From Litsea cubeba (Eukaryota > Streptophyta > Magnoliopsida > Laurales > Lauraceae), in assembly GCA_012931725.1 (NCBI GenBank), contig CM022951.1:35053690-35117689 (forward strand): a DNA stretch of 64,000 bases, written 5' to 3'. The notes below the pieces were generated by a model that worked only from the letters and a program-made list of their open reading frames with translations, was not told the origin of the DNA and ran no database searches. The position numbers and the translations under genes are program-made. This document shows, in pieces, positions 1-10,480 of this stretch. Every line of letters begins with the position of its first letter. Position 1 is the stretch's first letter.

Positions 1-2162
1 TTTCGTCAATGTCACCATTGAGAAAAGCTGTCTTGACGTCCATTTGATGAAGCTCAAGATCAAAATGTGCAACAACTGCCATGATTGTCCTAAAAGAGTC
101 TTTCGATGAAACCGGAGAGAAAGTCTCTTTAAAGTCAATCCCTTCCTTTTGGGTAAAGCCTTTAGCTACAAGACGAGCCTTATACCTCTCCACATTACCA
201 TTCGAATCCCTTTTGGTTTTAAAAATCCATTTGCAACCAATGGGCTTCGCACCTGCTGGTAATGGAATAAGTTTCCAAATCTTATTGTCTTGCATAGACT
301 TATACTCCTCATTCATGGCATCAATCCACTTTTGAGAGTTGGAACCTTGCATGGCCTGATGGAAGTTGATTGGATCTTTTTCCACCATTCCAATTTCTTC
401 CTCATATTCTTGGAGAAATATGAAAAAATCGTCCGGAATAGCATTTCTCCTTTCTCTAGTGGATCGCCTTAATGGCACTGGTTCTTGAGGTTGTTGAGTT
501 TGTTCCTCAGGAACGATCACCTCATCTTGAATAGGGGGTTGATCAACATTATCTAGTTGAGGATCCGGATTCGCTTCTTGATCAATGACAGGCATAGAAA
601 CCAGCATATTATCAATAGTGATAGTGGAAAACGAAACCGATGCTTCCTCAAAGACAATGTCTCTAACCTTATTTCTCCCCCCAAACTCAACATCCTCAAA
701 AAATGTTGCAGTTCCCGTTTCAAAAATTGACTTAAGTGTGGGATCATAAAACTTATAGCCCCTAGATCGCTCAGAGTAGCCAATGAAGTAGCTGCTAACA
801 GTTTTGGAATCCAATTTCTTTTCATGTGGCTTGTAAGGCCTTGCCTCAGCTGGACATCCCCAAATGTGAAAATGCTTTAGACTAGGCTTTCTGCCTGTCC
901 AAAGCTCATGAGGTATTTTTGCAGCTGCTTTAGTTGGCACTCTATTCAGAATATAAGCTGCTATTTTTATTGCTTCTCCCCAGAGTGACTCTGGTAAAGA
1001 AGAATGACTAATCGTACTCCTTACCATATCTTTAAGAGTCCGATTTCGTCTTTCAGCTACACCATTCATGCTAGGTGACTCTGGCATGGTGTACTGTGGG
1101 ACGATTCCATATTCCTCTAGGAATTTAGCAAACGGTCCTGGACGTTGTTCACCTGATCCGTCATATCTGCCATAGTATTCACCACCACGGTCAGACCTGA
1201 CACACTTTATTCTTTTGTTGAGTTGGTTCTCAACTCCAGCTTTAAATGTTTTGAACACGTCCAAAGACTGTGATTTCTCATGGATGAGAAATAGGTACTC
1301 ATAGCGAGAGTAATCGTCTATGAATGATATGAAATACTGTTGGCCATTCCAGGAAGCCGTAGGGAATGGGCCACAGATATCTGTGTGTATCAATTCTAAG
1401 ACGTCTGTAGTTCTATTGGCACCTAATTTCTTCGTTTTGGTCTGTTTTCCCTTGATGCAAGCAATACAGATATCAAAGTCTGTAAAGTCAAGGGAATCTA
1501 AAATTCTATCAGACACAAGTCGTTCAACTCTAGCTTTAGAGATGTGACGTTTGTGCCATAACGTGGCTGGATTTTTTTTACTCAATTTGCATTTAGTACC
1601 TCGTGATTCCACATGCAAGGATTCATTATAAGAAACAATTGTATCAAGCAAATATAAGTTGTCATATACACATAGAGAACCAGTTCCAACAACATTTGAA
1701 TTTAAAGATAAACTGAATTGATTGTTTCCAAATGAACAAAAATAACCAAACTTGTCCAATAAAGAAGCTGAAACCAAATTTCGTTTAAAAGACGGTACAA
1801 TAAAAGTATCTAATAAATCCAAATAATAACCAGTTTTTAATAACAACCTAAAATGCCCTATTGCCTCTACTTCTACCGAGTTGCCATCGCCTACAAAGAT
1901 GTGTCTTTCAGCATCACTTGGCTTTCGGCAGCTCAGGCAACCCTGCATAGAAACACTGATGTGAGTAGTAGCACCAGAATCTAACAACCACATGTTTCTA
2001 GGTACCGAAGCTAAATTTACCTCAGAACATACCAAAGTAAGAAATGTACCTTTCTTGGCACGCCAAGCGTGATATTTGGTACAATCTTTCTTCACATGTC
2101 CAGGCTTGTTGCAAAAGAAACAACCCTCATTTGCTTGCTGTGGTTTCTTTTGAGCTGGACCC
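1..2162 (-). CDS. copia pol of element E: zinc knuckle, protease, integrase, start of reverse transcriptase (partial)
   Basis: This frame appears open from the zinc knuckle to the window edge. The knuckle CFFCNKPGHVKKDC lies at about 2081-2123. The aspartic protease motif WLLDSGATTHIS is near 1955-1990. The integrase follows, with a GAG-pre-integrase HKRH region near 1545. Its catalytic residues sit in HTDICGP (near 1380), VRSDRGGEYYG (near 1180) and NGVAERRN (near 1055). A conserved RSTRERR linker precedes the RT start WKLIPLPAGAKPIGCKWIFK (near 225-285) and VKTAFLNGD at the edge. It cleaves the polyprotein, inserts the DNA copy and reverse-transcribes the RNA. The frame differs from that of gag because of the A9 shift. 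The closest type is TNT1-94/Tork-like. Confidence 0.85.
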
Positions 2163-2908
2163 TCATTTGTTTGTTGTTATTTTTTTTTGGGCTGGACCCT
2201 TAGCAGCATTATTATTCTTTCTCTTTTTGCCCTTGTCCTTAGAGGTGTTAGCCAAATGAGCACTTTCTGTCATGTCTTGCTTCAATCTCTCTTCCTCTTG
2301 CACACAATAAGAAATGAGCTCATTAAGAGTCCATTTATCCATTTGACAGTTGTAACTGACTTTAAATTGACTGTATTGTGCAGGAAGTGATATTAATACC
2401 AAATGCACGAGCAAGTCGTCAGACAGCTCGAGCTTCAGTGCCTTAAGTTTAGAAGCAAGATGAGACAAATCCATAATGTACTCCTGTATATTCACCTTGC
2501 CATTATACTTCATAGAAATCAAGCTTTGCAAAAGTGTGCTTGATTCTGCCTTATCGTTTTTCACAAAATGCTTTTCAATCTCGGCGAGGAATTCTTTGGC
2601 TGTGGTTAACTTGTCAGACACCGCACCCGCTTGATGATCATAAGACTCATGCGATTAGAGCGATCCCACTTCTCAAAGTTCTTCTTTGCATCAGGAGAAC
2701 TTTCAGCCGTAAGAGAAGCGGGTTGCTCAGTCCGTAGTGCAAGGTATAGATCCATGTAGCCGAGAACAATTTCTATGTTCTCTTTCCAATCCTTAAAATT
2801 AGTCCCATTAAGCACAGGTATTGAGTTGATATTAACAGATATAGTAGAAACACTTGCTGCAAAGAGAACAAAAAATAAACAGACAAACAAGCTCATATTA
2901 ATAACCAA
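2163..2908 (-). pseudogene. copia gag (capsid) of element E, two frameshifts
   Basis: Gag packages the element RNA into virus-like particles. An N-terminal piece (2606-2908) carries the copia gag opening IPVLNGTNFKDWKENIEIVL. It continues in another frame as 2163-2621, which has the UBN2/DUF4219-type gag core, including SDKLTTAKEFLAEIEKHF and a K-rich tail. Single-base shifts lie near 2610-2620 (around the GAVSDK motif) and in an A9 run near 2190. Downstream of the A9 run a duplicated GPAQKK-type linker leads into the zinc knuckle. The first 17 or so residues (MVINMSLFVCLFFVLFA) are hydrophobic and resemble a signal peptide, but they coincide with a pyrimidine tract ending CAG and are more likely intron than protein. 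Confidence 0.8.
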
Positions 2909-4149
2909 ATACGATAATCAACATATTCAAATAATGGTAAGTCTCATCTCAAGATACCTAACACAATATTAATATCAAGTCTTTGGACAGTAATATTAAT
3001 TGTAAATGGTACTCTTGTGGTAGTGATCGAACATTGATAATAATTTATGTTAAATAATAAATCTATCTTTGGATCGATGTATTATTTACATGTAAAACCT
3101 TATAATCGTCACATGTTTATCACCACAGGTGTGTATGTAATTCGGCCAAGTATTAACCTTCCTTTGGGCTGACTAAGACCCGCATGAATTTACAAACACA
3201 CAAACATCCAATATTCCTCATGAACAATCTATACAAGAGAGGTCACTTTGGTGACATCTTGTTTCAATTAGCCCATTTAGAATGATGGACTATTTTATTT
3301 AACCATAAAAGATATACCATAAAATATTTGAATTTGAGTTGAAGAAAATCCTAGATTTGTTGCGCCGCCGCCTAAAACTCATGTCGCTAACAACAATAAA
3401 AAATAAAATAAGATAAGATAAAACGACGAACGGCGGCGCAAAACCCATCAATGAAACATAAATTTTGTCTCTGAATCCATATGTCAGTAACATATATCTC
3501 CAAAAAAAAAAAAAATCCAAAATACTCAAGAATCGACCATGGATAAAAAAAAATCGATCTGATGCATAACAACATGAAATCGTTCTGATGCAAGGCCGTG
3601 ATCCATGACATCATCTTGATCCATGTGTCAAACATATGTAAAACCCATCAATCTGATACATTCTATCTTCAATCCAAAAAAAAAAAAAAACGTGTACAAC
3701 CAATGGGTTTTGCACATGTCCCGAGGCGAATGTTAATCAATAGAATATTCATATGAAAGAAGATTCCAATTGGTGTTTAGCGCTGGAACAGGATTGAAAA
3801 CAAAAAAAAAACTTGCAGATGGCTTAATCTTGACTATACTGTCATGACAGATTGCTTGTTCCATCACGCAAATCAATGAAAACACTCATATGAAAGAAGA
3901 TACCAATCGGTTGCCCTTGATCAGGATTGGAAAAGCAAGTTTAACAAGTAAACAAATCACACACTGGAAAGGACTTGCGTGTCGCGAGGCGATGGCTCAT
4001 GATTTGATCCAGTAAACAAATCAACAATAGAATACGAGACCCAACATGAGATTTAAACAAAAACGAATTGTTTACCAATGAACATGAACAGAAGATCGCC
4101 AACAGGAATTAAAAATAATACTTGATTCCCAATGGTTTCATATGGAGAT
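2909..4149 (-). other. Untranslated leader of element E, probably containing an intron
   Basis: About 1.24 kb separates the primer site from the first gag ATG, which is long for a copia leader. It contains short direct repeats (ATATGAAAGAAGATTCCAAT near 3750 and a near copy near 3887) and a repeated GCGGCGC-rich motif near 3362 and 3430, but no coding. The minus strand just inside the annotated gag start has a long pyrimidine tract ending in TTTGCAG at plus position 2857, a good 3' splice site. Confidence 0.5.
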
Positions 4150-4161
4150 GCTCTGATACCA
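4150..4161 (-). other. Primer-binding site of element E (initiator tRNA-Met type)
   Basis: The minus strand reads TGGTATCAGAGC, the common plant copia site complementary to the 3' end of initiator tRNA-Met, two bases inside the LTR end. Confidence 0.9.
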
Positions 4162-4163
4162 CT

Positions 4164-4582
4164 TGTTATAAAACAAGATCTAGATCTATGATCCAGAAAA
4201 CTTTATTGTCAACCAAGATCCTCCATGTCAAATCATCAGGAGATGTAAAGCGGAAACATACCTTGATCCATTGTAGAAGTTGTTCGCGGGTTGTTGATCT
4301 TCCAATCCAATTGGCTACCCAGAGAAACTTTCTTTCTGATGATGGGATGTCAGAGAGAATAGGAACTTGCCATATGAATTGGGGACTAATGAGATTATCA
4401 TAGGTTTTGCTATTTCTAATTTGGCCCCTCATCAAATTAGAAATAGCATTCTGGTATCTACACATTAATCCCATTAAAAACTTTAAGTCTTAATTAGATC
4501 ACTTCAATTTGGGCTTAACCAAAGATAGCATAACACATTTAATATTTACATGTGTGGCCCCACATGATGGAATTTTTCAACA
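4164..4582 (-). repeat. 5' LTR of copia element E (419 bp)
   Basis: On the minus strand the LTR begins TGTTGAAAAATTCC and ends TTTTATAACA, giving the standard TG...CA ends, and it is followed after two bases by the primer-binding site. The partner LTR is outside the window, so the boundaries rest on the terminal dinucleotides and the adjacent primer site. Confidence 0.75.
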
Positions 4583-5276
4583 CACTATGGTTTCGATCCG
4601 GAACCGTCCCGTTTGCAACCCTAGTTGAAAGCCAAAGCTAAGCTGATCGATAAAGATGTACTTTCTTAAAGAGGATTTAAGCACCATCTTTAGATGGTTA
4701 GTATATTGGCCCCATCCGCTTTGGTTATTGCTGGGTGTTTCTTAGAAAATGCTCAATCTTTGTGCTGTGTCCTTATTTATTACTCTGAATAACCAGATTT
4801 ATGCTTGACACATCCAATAACCTGGCCAACTGTGAGATAGATGCCTAAGGTTTCTGTTTTTTTGCTACTCCTGTATTCTATTCTAGCCTCAATTTTTTAG
4901 CATAATCAACTAAGAATTTCATGAAAAAATTTCCAACTACCAACAAAATCAATGCACCACCTGGTCTAGTGTTTGGACAGGTTCACCAGAATTAACTTTG
5001 CTCAGTGCATCATTCTCAACCTCAAACTAATTACCCGGCTCACCAGAATTAATTATCAGAATCACAGTTGTTATCAAATGTGGCTTTCATAGAGGAATTT
5101 AAATGGCAGTAGTGCTAATGTACTATTTACATTTTTAGACTTTAAAGACTTCCTAGTTTAGTTCCTAGTGAATTTGCTCTTTATTTTTCAAAATTCTGAA
5201 CTCACAGTAGTTCTCTCTTATGAACTGTAAAGCTTGCTAAAGTATTCTCTTTATCAGATCTAGCATTCCTTATTTA
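4583..5276. other. Upstream region of the MADS-box gene
   Basis: No coding or repeat structure recognised. It is AT-rich. A pyrimidine-rich stretch ending TTTATCAG about 25 bases before the ATG could be a 3' splice site of a leader intron, but no donor was identified. The outward end of the copia LTR lies 694 bp upstream of the ATG. Confidence 0.4.
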
Positions 5277-6242
5277 ATGGGCCGTGCCAAAGTTCCCCTC
5301 AAGCTCATCGAATGCCAGAAATCGCGCAATGCTACTTTTATAAAGCGAAGAAAAGGTTTAAGGAAGAAGACTTTTGAGTTTGCAACACTCTGTGGTGTTG
5401 ATGTCTGTTTGATCTGTTTGGGACCACAAGGAGATAGACAGCATGAAACTGAGATTTGGCCAAATGATCTGCCAGAAGTCAGGCGGATCATCAAACGATA
5501 TAAAAGTTTAAGCAAAGATGAACAAGTTAGGCGAAAGCTCGATCTCTCAAGCCTCTTAGAACAAAGAAACAAGAAACTAGAAGAGGAGCTAAAGCACAGG
5601 AGCGTAGAAAAAGAAAATGTGATGTATCCTTCCTGGGACAATCGATTGAGTGAGTTCCCACTAGAGATGTTGCAAGATTTATTGGCTACATTAGATTCAA
5701 AGATGGAGACAGTGAACAGAAAAGTTGAATTGATGAGGAACAACAGTAGCTCTCAAGGAAAAGAACTCTCAGTAGAGATTCCACCACAAGCCTACTTGAA
5801 TCAGGGGATGTTGGACAATTACAAAATGCTGGATGATGACAACAGAATGGCGATCCAGCCCGTTCCAATCTCTTACCTTAGACCATTGGATCAGGATCAC
5901 ATGCCTGTGGAACATCCTTACACTCCAGAAATTCCATGTTACAGTTACAGCAACTTCAACACTAACAGTAACAACACGCTTCCTCCTCCAATCATGGGAT
6001 ATTATGTTAATCCAGGAATGGGGACATTGGGCACCAACATGTTCCACAATCACAATCATGAGTTGAGTGTTGTTGGGTGTTCACAATGCTTCATGCAATT
6101 ACAATCCTCCTCTGTCATGGGCTCTCCATCGTCGAGTTCGAATTCTAGGTCTGTTCATAAACTTTTAGTGCGTCAGTCGCATCATATGAATCAGGGGTTC
6201 TCTGAGTTTCAGATGTTTCAGACGAAGAGACAAAAATACTGA
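5277..6242 (+). CDS. Type I MADS-box transcription factor (AGL80/AGL82-like, M-beta/M-gamma class)
   Basis: A single uninterrupted 321-residue reading frame; type I MADS genes are typically intronless. Residues 1-60 form the SRF-type MADS DNA-binding and dimerisation domain: MGRAKVPLKLI, then ATFIKRRKGLRKKTFEFATL with the basic KRRKGL recognition helix, CGVDVCLI, and the EIWPND motif characteristic of M-beta/M-gamma proteins. Residues 75-110 are rich in K, E and L (possible short coiled coil), but no K-box is seen. The C-terminal half is rich in N, S, P and H, like the variable activation tails of the family. Such proteins act in the nucleus, mostly in female gametophyte and endosperm. The ATG opens exactly at the canonical MGR start. 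It is the only apparently intact host gene in the window. Exact subclass is uncertain. Confidence 0.9.
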   Translation: MGRAKVPLKLIECQKSRNATFIKRRKGLRKKTFEFATLCGVDVCLICLGPQGDRQHETEIWPNDLPEVRRIIKRYKSLSKDEQVRRKLDLSSLLEQRNKKLEEELKHRSVEKENVMYPSWDNRLSEFPLEMLQDLLATLDSKMETVNRKVELMRNNSSSQGKELSVEIPPQAYLNQGMLDNYKMLDDDNRMAIQPVPISYLRPLDQDHMPVEHPYTPEIPCYSYSNFNTNSNNTLPPPIMGYYVNPGMGTLGTNMFHNHNHELSVVGCSQCFMQLQSSSVMGSPSSSSNSRSVHKLLVRQSHHMNQGFSEFQMFQTKRQKY

Positions 6243-6841
6243 GACGTGACTTTTACATTATTTCAGTTTATATTGACTTGAACATGGGGTATTTTGATGT
6301 TAATTTCTTTTTTCCTTTTTCTGTTGCTATGGTTGATAGTTCTTCTACATGGATTAAGAATATGATTCTTTACTTGTTTTAAATGAGTAGATGTAGTGGT
6401 TTAAATCCAGACTGGCATTCTTACTGTCGAAATGATGGCACAGATGAATGTTTAAGGTGGAAGATGACCTCATGGACACATTTGCATACTTGTATGTAAA
6501 TCTAGATAATTGTTACTCAATCTTACATGTGAAATGGTATGATTTAACCACCTGATCTGTGCTCAAGGCAGTCATCTAGCTGGGGTTGGCCATTACGGCT
6601 ACTACTGAGTAGCAATAATTTTGTAAGTGGTTTCTCTCGCTTTTTTCTTCTTTCAACTGATAGTCTGATGCACAAAAAAATTCAAACCTATCATCAAAGG
6701 TCCACAAAAATGCATCTTAAAAAGAGATAATCAGCCATAAAAAAGAGCACCTTAGAAGGTAAATGGACTGTAAAAAGGAGAAAGTGAGATGAAACATGAG
6801 TGGATCAACCAGATTGATTCTTGAAAGTTTTGATTCTTGAA
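6243..6841. other. Downstream region of the MADS-box gene
   Basis: Presumed 3' UTR and intergenic DNA. No further coding or repeat structure recognised. The last 40 bases contain two copies of GATTCTTGAAAG immediately before the TR-GAG insertion; part of this motif (TTCTTGAAAG) recurs just after the element at 10479. Confidence 0.5.
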
Positions 6842-6846
6842 AGGTT

Positions 6847-7564
6847 TGTTAGGAAAAAAGTGGGCAAAAGGTTGTCAGAGCCAAAAAAACATTGAGGAGG
6901 CAGAATCATACCTCGCTATAGCGAGATGATCCTCGCTATAGCTAGGGTGTGCGCTGAGTTCGAGTTGGTTTCGGACTGAAAGAAGAAATTTGGAAAAATA
7001 CTCTATTCTTAGTGGAATATTTCAAGGAGTCTTATGCACGAATTTGAGGCTATATATTGGGTGTTTCTCACAACTCAAAGGTAAGAGAAAGATAATAGAT
7101 CATCTCTCAAGTTGTGAATTAGTGATCAAATTGAGAGAAATTTTCTTTAGAGATTTTTGAAGAGTTGTGCTACCAAGTACTCTAGAGAGCCAGGTTCTTC
7201 TGCATCCCTTGTAGAAGATCATCTTCTTGCGTAGAAGATCTGAGGAGTCAAGCACTAGATCTGTTGCAATCAATGGTGTGATGTCATTGAAGCGTGATGC
7301 GACACAAGGTAACTTCAGTCTTTAGATAGGAGATATCTAGGGAAGAAATCTGAGTTTTTTGTAATTGCAAGATTCATAGTGTTTGATTAGATCCAGTTCA
7401 GATTGGTGGTTTTTTACCCGGTTAGGGTTTTCCACCTTAAATTTGGTGTCATTGTGGTGTGTGCTTGTGATTTTATTTTCGTTGCGTAGATTATTATTTT
7501 TTGCACACTTTTGGTTTGATTGATTGAGTGGACCAATCTAGAGATCTCGAACCCTAAACCTTCA
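6847..7564 (+). repeat. 5' LTR of the TR-GAG element (718 bp)
   Basis: Begins TGTTAGGAAAAAAGTGGGC and ends CCTAAACCTTCA. It contains the perfect palindrome CTCGCTATAGCGAG at 6912-6925 and a second, imperfect copy at 6932-6945. A TATATA motif near 7051 is a candidate promoter. Confidence 0.92.
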
Positions 7565-7566
7565 AT

Positions 7567-7576
7567 TGGTATCAGA
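7567..7576 (+). other. Primer-binding site of the TR-GAG element
   Basis: TGGTATCAGA starts two bases after the LTR and matches the tRNA-Met type site, diverging after ten bases (TCGG instead of GC). Confidence 0.8.
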
Positions 7577-7622
7577 TCGGGTTACACTAATTTGTTGTGT
7601 TTGATCTAAAGAGATTTCTAAA

Positions 7623-8276
7623 ATGGTGCTCAATCAAGAAGGGACATCAACTTCTAAACCCCATTTGCTAGATGGTTCTAATTATGCATATTGGAAGCAA
7701 ATGATGATTGTGTTCCTTAAGTCCATTGATGATGATGTGTGGGATATTGTTGAGGAGGGTTACTCTAGACCAACAATTGTGTTTAGTGGACAAACTGTTC
7801 CTAAATCTAAAGTTGAATGGACTAAGGATGAGAAGCATGCCTCCAATTATAATAATAAGGCGGTGAATAGTATATACAATGGAGTGTCTGCTGAAGAGTT
7901 CCGTAGGATTTCCACTTACAAAACTGCAACAGAAGTATGGGAAGTTTTACAGACGGTGTATGAGGGGACAGATACGGTGAAGCAATCTAAATTGCAAAGG
8001 CTGACTAAAGAATTTGAAACCATCATGATGGAAGAAGATGAGACATTTGATCAATTTTATGTAAAACTAAATGATATTGTCAATTCTGTTTTCAATCTGG
8101 GTGAGGAAATTCAAGAAAACAAGATTGTCAAAAAAATTCTGAGGTCTCTACCTTCGAGGTTTGATTCTAAAGTTGATGCTATTGAAGAAAACAAGAATCT
8201 TGATACCCTCAAGGTAAACCAGCTGGTTGGAAATCTTCAAACCTTTGAAGCAAACCGTCTGGATAAAGAAAAATAA
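7623..8276 (+). CDS. copia gag, N-terminal part (UBN2-type capsid) of the TR-GAG element
   Basis: 217 residues opening MVLNQEGTSTSKPHLLDGSN, where LLDGSNYAYWKQMM is the copia gag DUF4219 signature. It continues through the UBN2 capsid core (TATEVWEVLQTVYEGTDTVK, LQRLTKEFETIMM) to NLQTFEANRLDKEK. It would form the particle shell that packages the element RNA. The ATG lies 58 bases after the LTR end and is the first in the interior. The frame stops at TAA 8274, but gag-like coding continues downstream, so this stop is probably a mutation and the original protein was much longer. Confidence 0.88.
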   Translation: MVLNQEGTSTSKPHLLDGSNYAYWKQMMIVFLKSIDDDVWDIVEEGYSRPTIVFSGQTVPKSKVEWTKDEKHASNYNNKAVNSIYNGVSAEEFRRISTYKTATEVWEVLQTVYEGTDTVKQSKLQRLTKEFETIMMEEDETFDQFYVKLNDIVNSVFNLGEEIQENKIVKKILRSLPSRFDSKVDAIEENKNLDTLKVNQLVGNLQTFEANRLDKEK

Positions 8277-9388
8277 AAAAATGAAGGTATTGCTTTGAAA
8301 GCCAACTCAGAATCAAGAAAGAAATCTGAAAAGAAAACTGAGTCTGATTCTGATTCTAAATCTGAGGCTGAAGATGTTATGGCTGAAATGTTTAATTGTT
8401 TCAAGAAGTACATGAAGTCAAGTGGAAGAGTTCTAAATTTGAGAAGAAGGATTCGGAAAAGGAACTGAGTGTTTTGAGTGCCACGGCTATGGTCACTATG
8501 CTAGTGAGTATGCCAACAAGAAAAATGATGCATTGAAAATGGCTCTCAACACAACTTGGGAGGAACAGTCATCAGAAGAAGAACAAGATCCTTCAATTGA
8601 AACTTCTGAAACTGTGAATGGCAAGTTTGTGGCTTTCATGGCTAGGTCTTTGTCTGACAATGATACTGATGAAGATCATGATGATGAGATGTCAGATCAA
8701 GAGAAAGATTATGAAGATCTGTATCATGCTACATATGCTGATTGTGTCAATATGACAAAGTGTGGAAAGAAGATTATTATCAAGCTTTAGGCTGCTCAAG
8801 AAAAAAAATTCTACATTGAAAATTGAATTAGAGCAAGCACTTGAAAAGATTCATCTCTTGGAAAGTCAGAAGATCTGCATGGCTGAAACTTTGACTACTG
8901 AGGGCCAAAAATTTAAGAAGGCTGAACAAGAAATAGTGCATTTGAAGAAAGAGATAGTGATTGTGAAAGCTGAAAAAGAAGATTTGCAAGGAAGACTGAA
9001 GATCACTCTGTCTGAGTTAGAAGTGAAACAAGCTTCAATAAATAAGATGAACACTGGTTCGCAGACTCTTACAAACATCTTGTGTAGTCAGAAGCCTCAG
9101 TTTGACAGAAGTGGTCTCGGTTATGATCATGGTGCATCAACTTCAAATGCTAAAGGTAAAACAATTTTTGTTTCAAGTGTTGCACATGCTACTCCACATA
9201 CTGCACATATACATAATGTGTCGAGTAGTTTCAAGAAAAAGAATGTGTCACGCACTGCACGCACATCCACTTATCACCATTGTAGAAAGAAAGGACACAT
9301 TCGTCCCAATTGTAAGAAGCTGCAAAGTCTACCCAAGACCAAGCAATGGTGGAATAATTTTTCTCCGCCCAAGACAACTCCAATTTAA
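8277..9388 (+). pseudogene. copia gag, C-terminal part: zinc knuckles and coiled coil, broken
   Basis: Gag coding continues past the stop at 8274 with K/E-rich sequence, then a zinc knuckle near 8462-8520 (CFECHGYGHYASEY) whose last cysteine has become tyrosine. An acidic stretch follows (8533-8790). A long K/E/L coiled coil in a shifted frame (8762-9100) leads to a second knuckle (YHHCRKKGHIRPNC, near 9277-9318) whose first cysteine has become tyrosine. Both RNA-binding knuckles have therefore lost a zinc ligand. Frameshifts lie near 8430 and 8780. This long-gag architecture is seen in SIRE/Tork-like copia relatives. Confidence 0.75.
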
Positions 9389-9807
9389 GTTAGGAAATCT
9401 GATTTGCCTATGGAGTTTGCTCATACTCTGCTGAAAGTTTCAACTACAAAAGTGTGGGTGGCTAATCATAAAAAGCCCTGATCAAGGAGGTCAAGTCCCC
9501 ACCCCCCAGTGCTGATACGAAGATCATAATGAGGGGGAGTCAAAATTGAGGGGAAGCTACTGCATCCAGATTGACAGAAGCTGCATGATTTTTTGTTTGT
9601 CAATTATGGACAAATTCAGGGGGAGAAGAATGAAGCCCAGAGGAGTTCTACAAGCTAAGGCGATTCAAGATCTACAGTGTTGATTTTTTTTTAAATTCAA
9701 TGTATTTTGGGTTTATTTTTTTAAATTCAATGTATTTTGGGTTTTTCTTTTGGGTAGATCATATTTTATTAGGGAGATTTGTCCCACAATTTCCAAAATG
9801 GGGAGAT
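9389..9807 (+). other. Non-coding 3' interior and polypurine tract of the TR-GAG element
   Basis: No coding. It contains repeated GGGGGAG-type purine blocks (near 9532 and 9619) and ends with the polypurine tract AAAATGGGGAGAT at 9795-9807, directly before the 3' LTR, which primes plus-strand synthesis. Confidence 0.7.
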
Positions 9808-10475
9808 TGTTAGGAAAAAAGTGGGCAAAAGGTTGTCAGAGCAAAAAAACATTGAGGAGGCAGAATCATACCTCGCTATAGCGAGGGTGTGCGCTGAGTT
9901 GAGTTGGTTCCGGACTGAAAGAAGAAATTTGGAAAATGACTATTCTTTGTGGAATATTTCAAGGAGTCTTATGCACGAATTTGGGGCTATATATTGGGCG
10001 TTTCTCACAACCCAAAGGTAAGAGAAAGACAATAGATCAAATTGAGAGAAATTTTCTCTAGAGAATTTTGAAGAGTTGTGTTGCCAAGTACTCGAGAGAG
10101 CCAGGTTCTTCTGCATCCTTTGTAGAAGATCATCTTCTTGCGTAGAAGATCTGAGGAGTCAAGCGCTGGATCTATTGCAATAAACAGTGTGATGTCGTTG
10201 AAGTGTGATGCGACACAAGGTAACTTCAGTCTTTATATAGGGGATATCTAGGGAAGAAATCTGAGTTTCTTGTAATTGCGAGATTCATATTGTTTGATTA
10301 AATCCAGTTCGAATTGGTAGTTTTTTACCCGGTTAAGGTTTTCCACCTTAAATTTGGTGTCCTTGTGGTGTGTGCTTGTGATTTTATTTTCGCTGCGTAG
10401 ATTATTATCTTTTGCACACTTTTGGTTTGATTGATTGAGTGGACCAATCTAGAGATCTCGAACTCTAAACCCTCA
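9808..10475 (+). repeat. 3' LTR of the TR-GAG element (668 bp)
   Basis: Matches 6847-7564 throughout. Two deletions relative to the 5' copy remove the second palindrome copy and about 26 bases near 10038. The single palindrome CTCGCTATAGCGAG is at 9872-9885. Confidence 0.92.
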
Positions 10476-10480
10476 AGGTT

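Larger units (their letters stand above)
1..4582 (-). mobile_element. Ty1/copia retrotransposon E, 5' part, minus strand, cut by left window edge
   Basis: Read on the minus strand the order is 5' LTR, tRNA-Met type primer-binding site, long leader, gag, zinc knuckle, protease, integrase, start of reverse transcriptase. This PR-IN-RT order is that of Ty1/copia (Pseudoviridae-like) elements. The window ends inside the RT domain, so the rest of pol and the 3' LTR lie outside. Two frameshifts interrupt gag, so this copy is probably defective although pol reads openly. The target-site duplication cannot be checked; the five bases outside the LTR end are CACTA at 4583-4587. Confidence 0.9.
6847..10475 (+). 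mobile_element. Non-autonomous gag-only copia element (TR-GAG type), complete with TSD
   Basis: Two LTRs (6847-7564 and 9808-10475) flank a 2.2-kb interior with a tRNA-Met primer site, a copia gag gene and a purine tract, but no protease, integrase, RT or RNase H. Five-base target duplications AGGTT lie at 6842-6846 and 10476-10480. The gag ends in a long coiled coil and a second zinc knuckle. The remaining interior (9389-9794) holds only short GGGGGA-rich motifs such as those found before copia 3' LTRs. Such elements must borrow enzymes from a related autonomous copia element. The LTRs differ by point changes and two deletions in the 3' copy. Confidence 0.93.
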
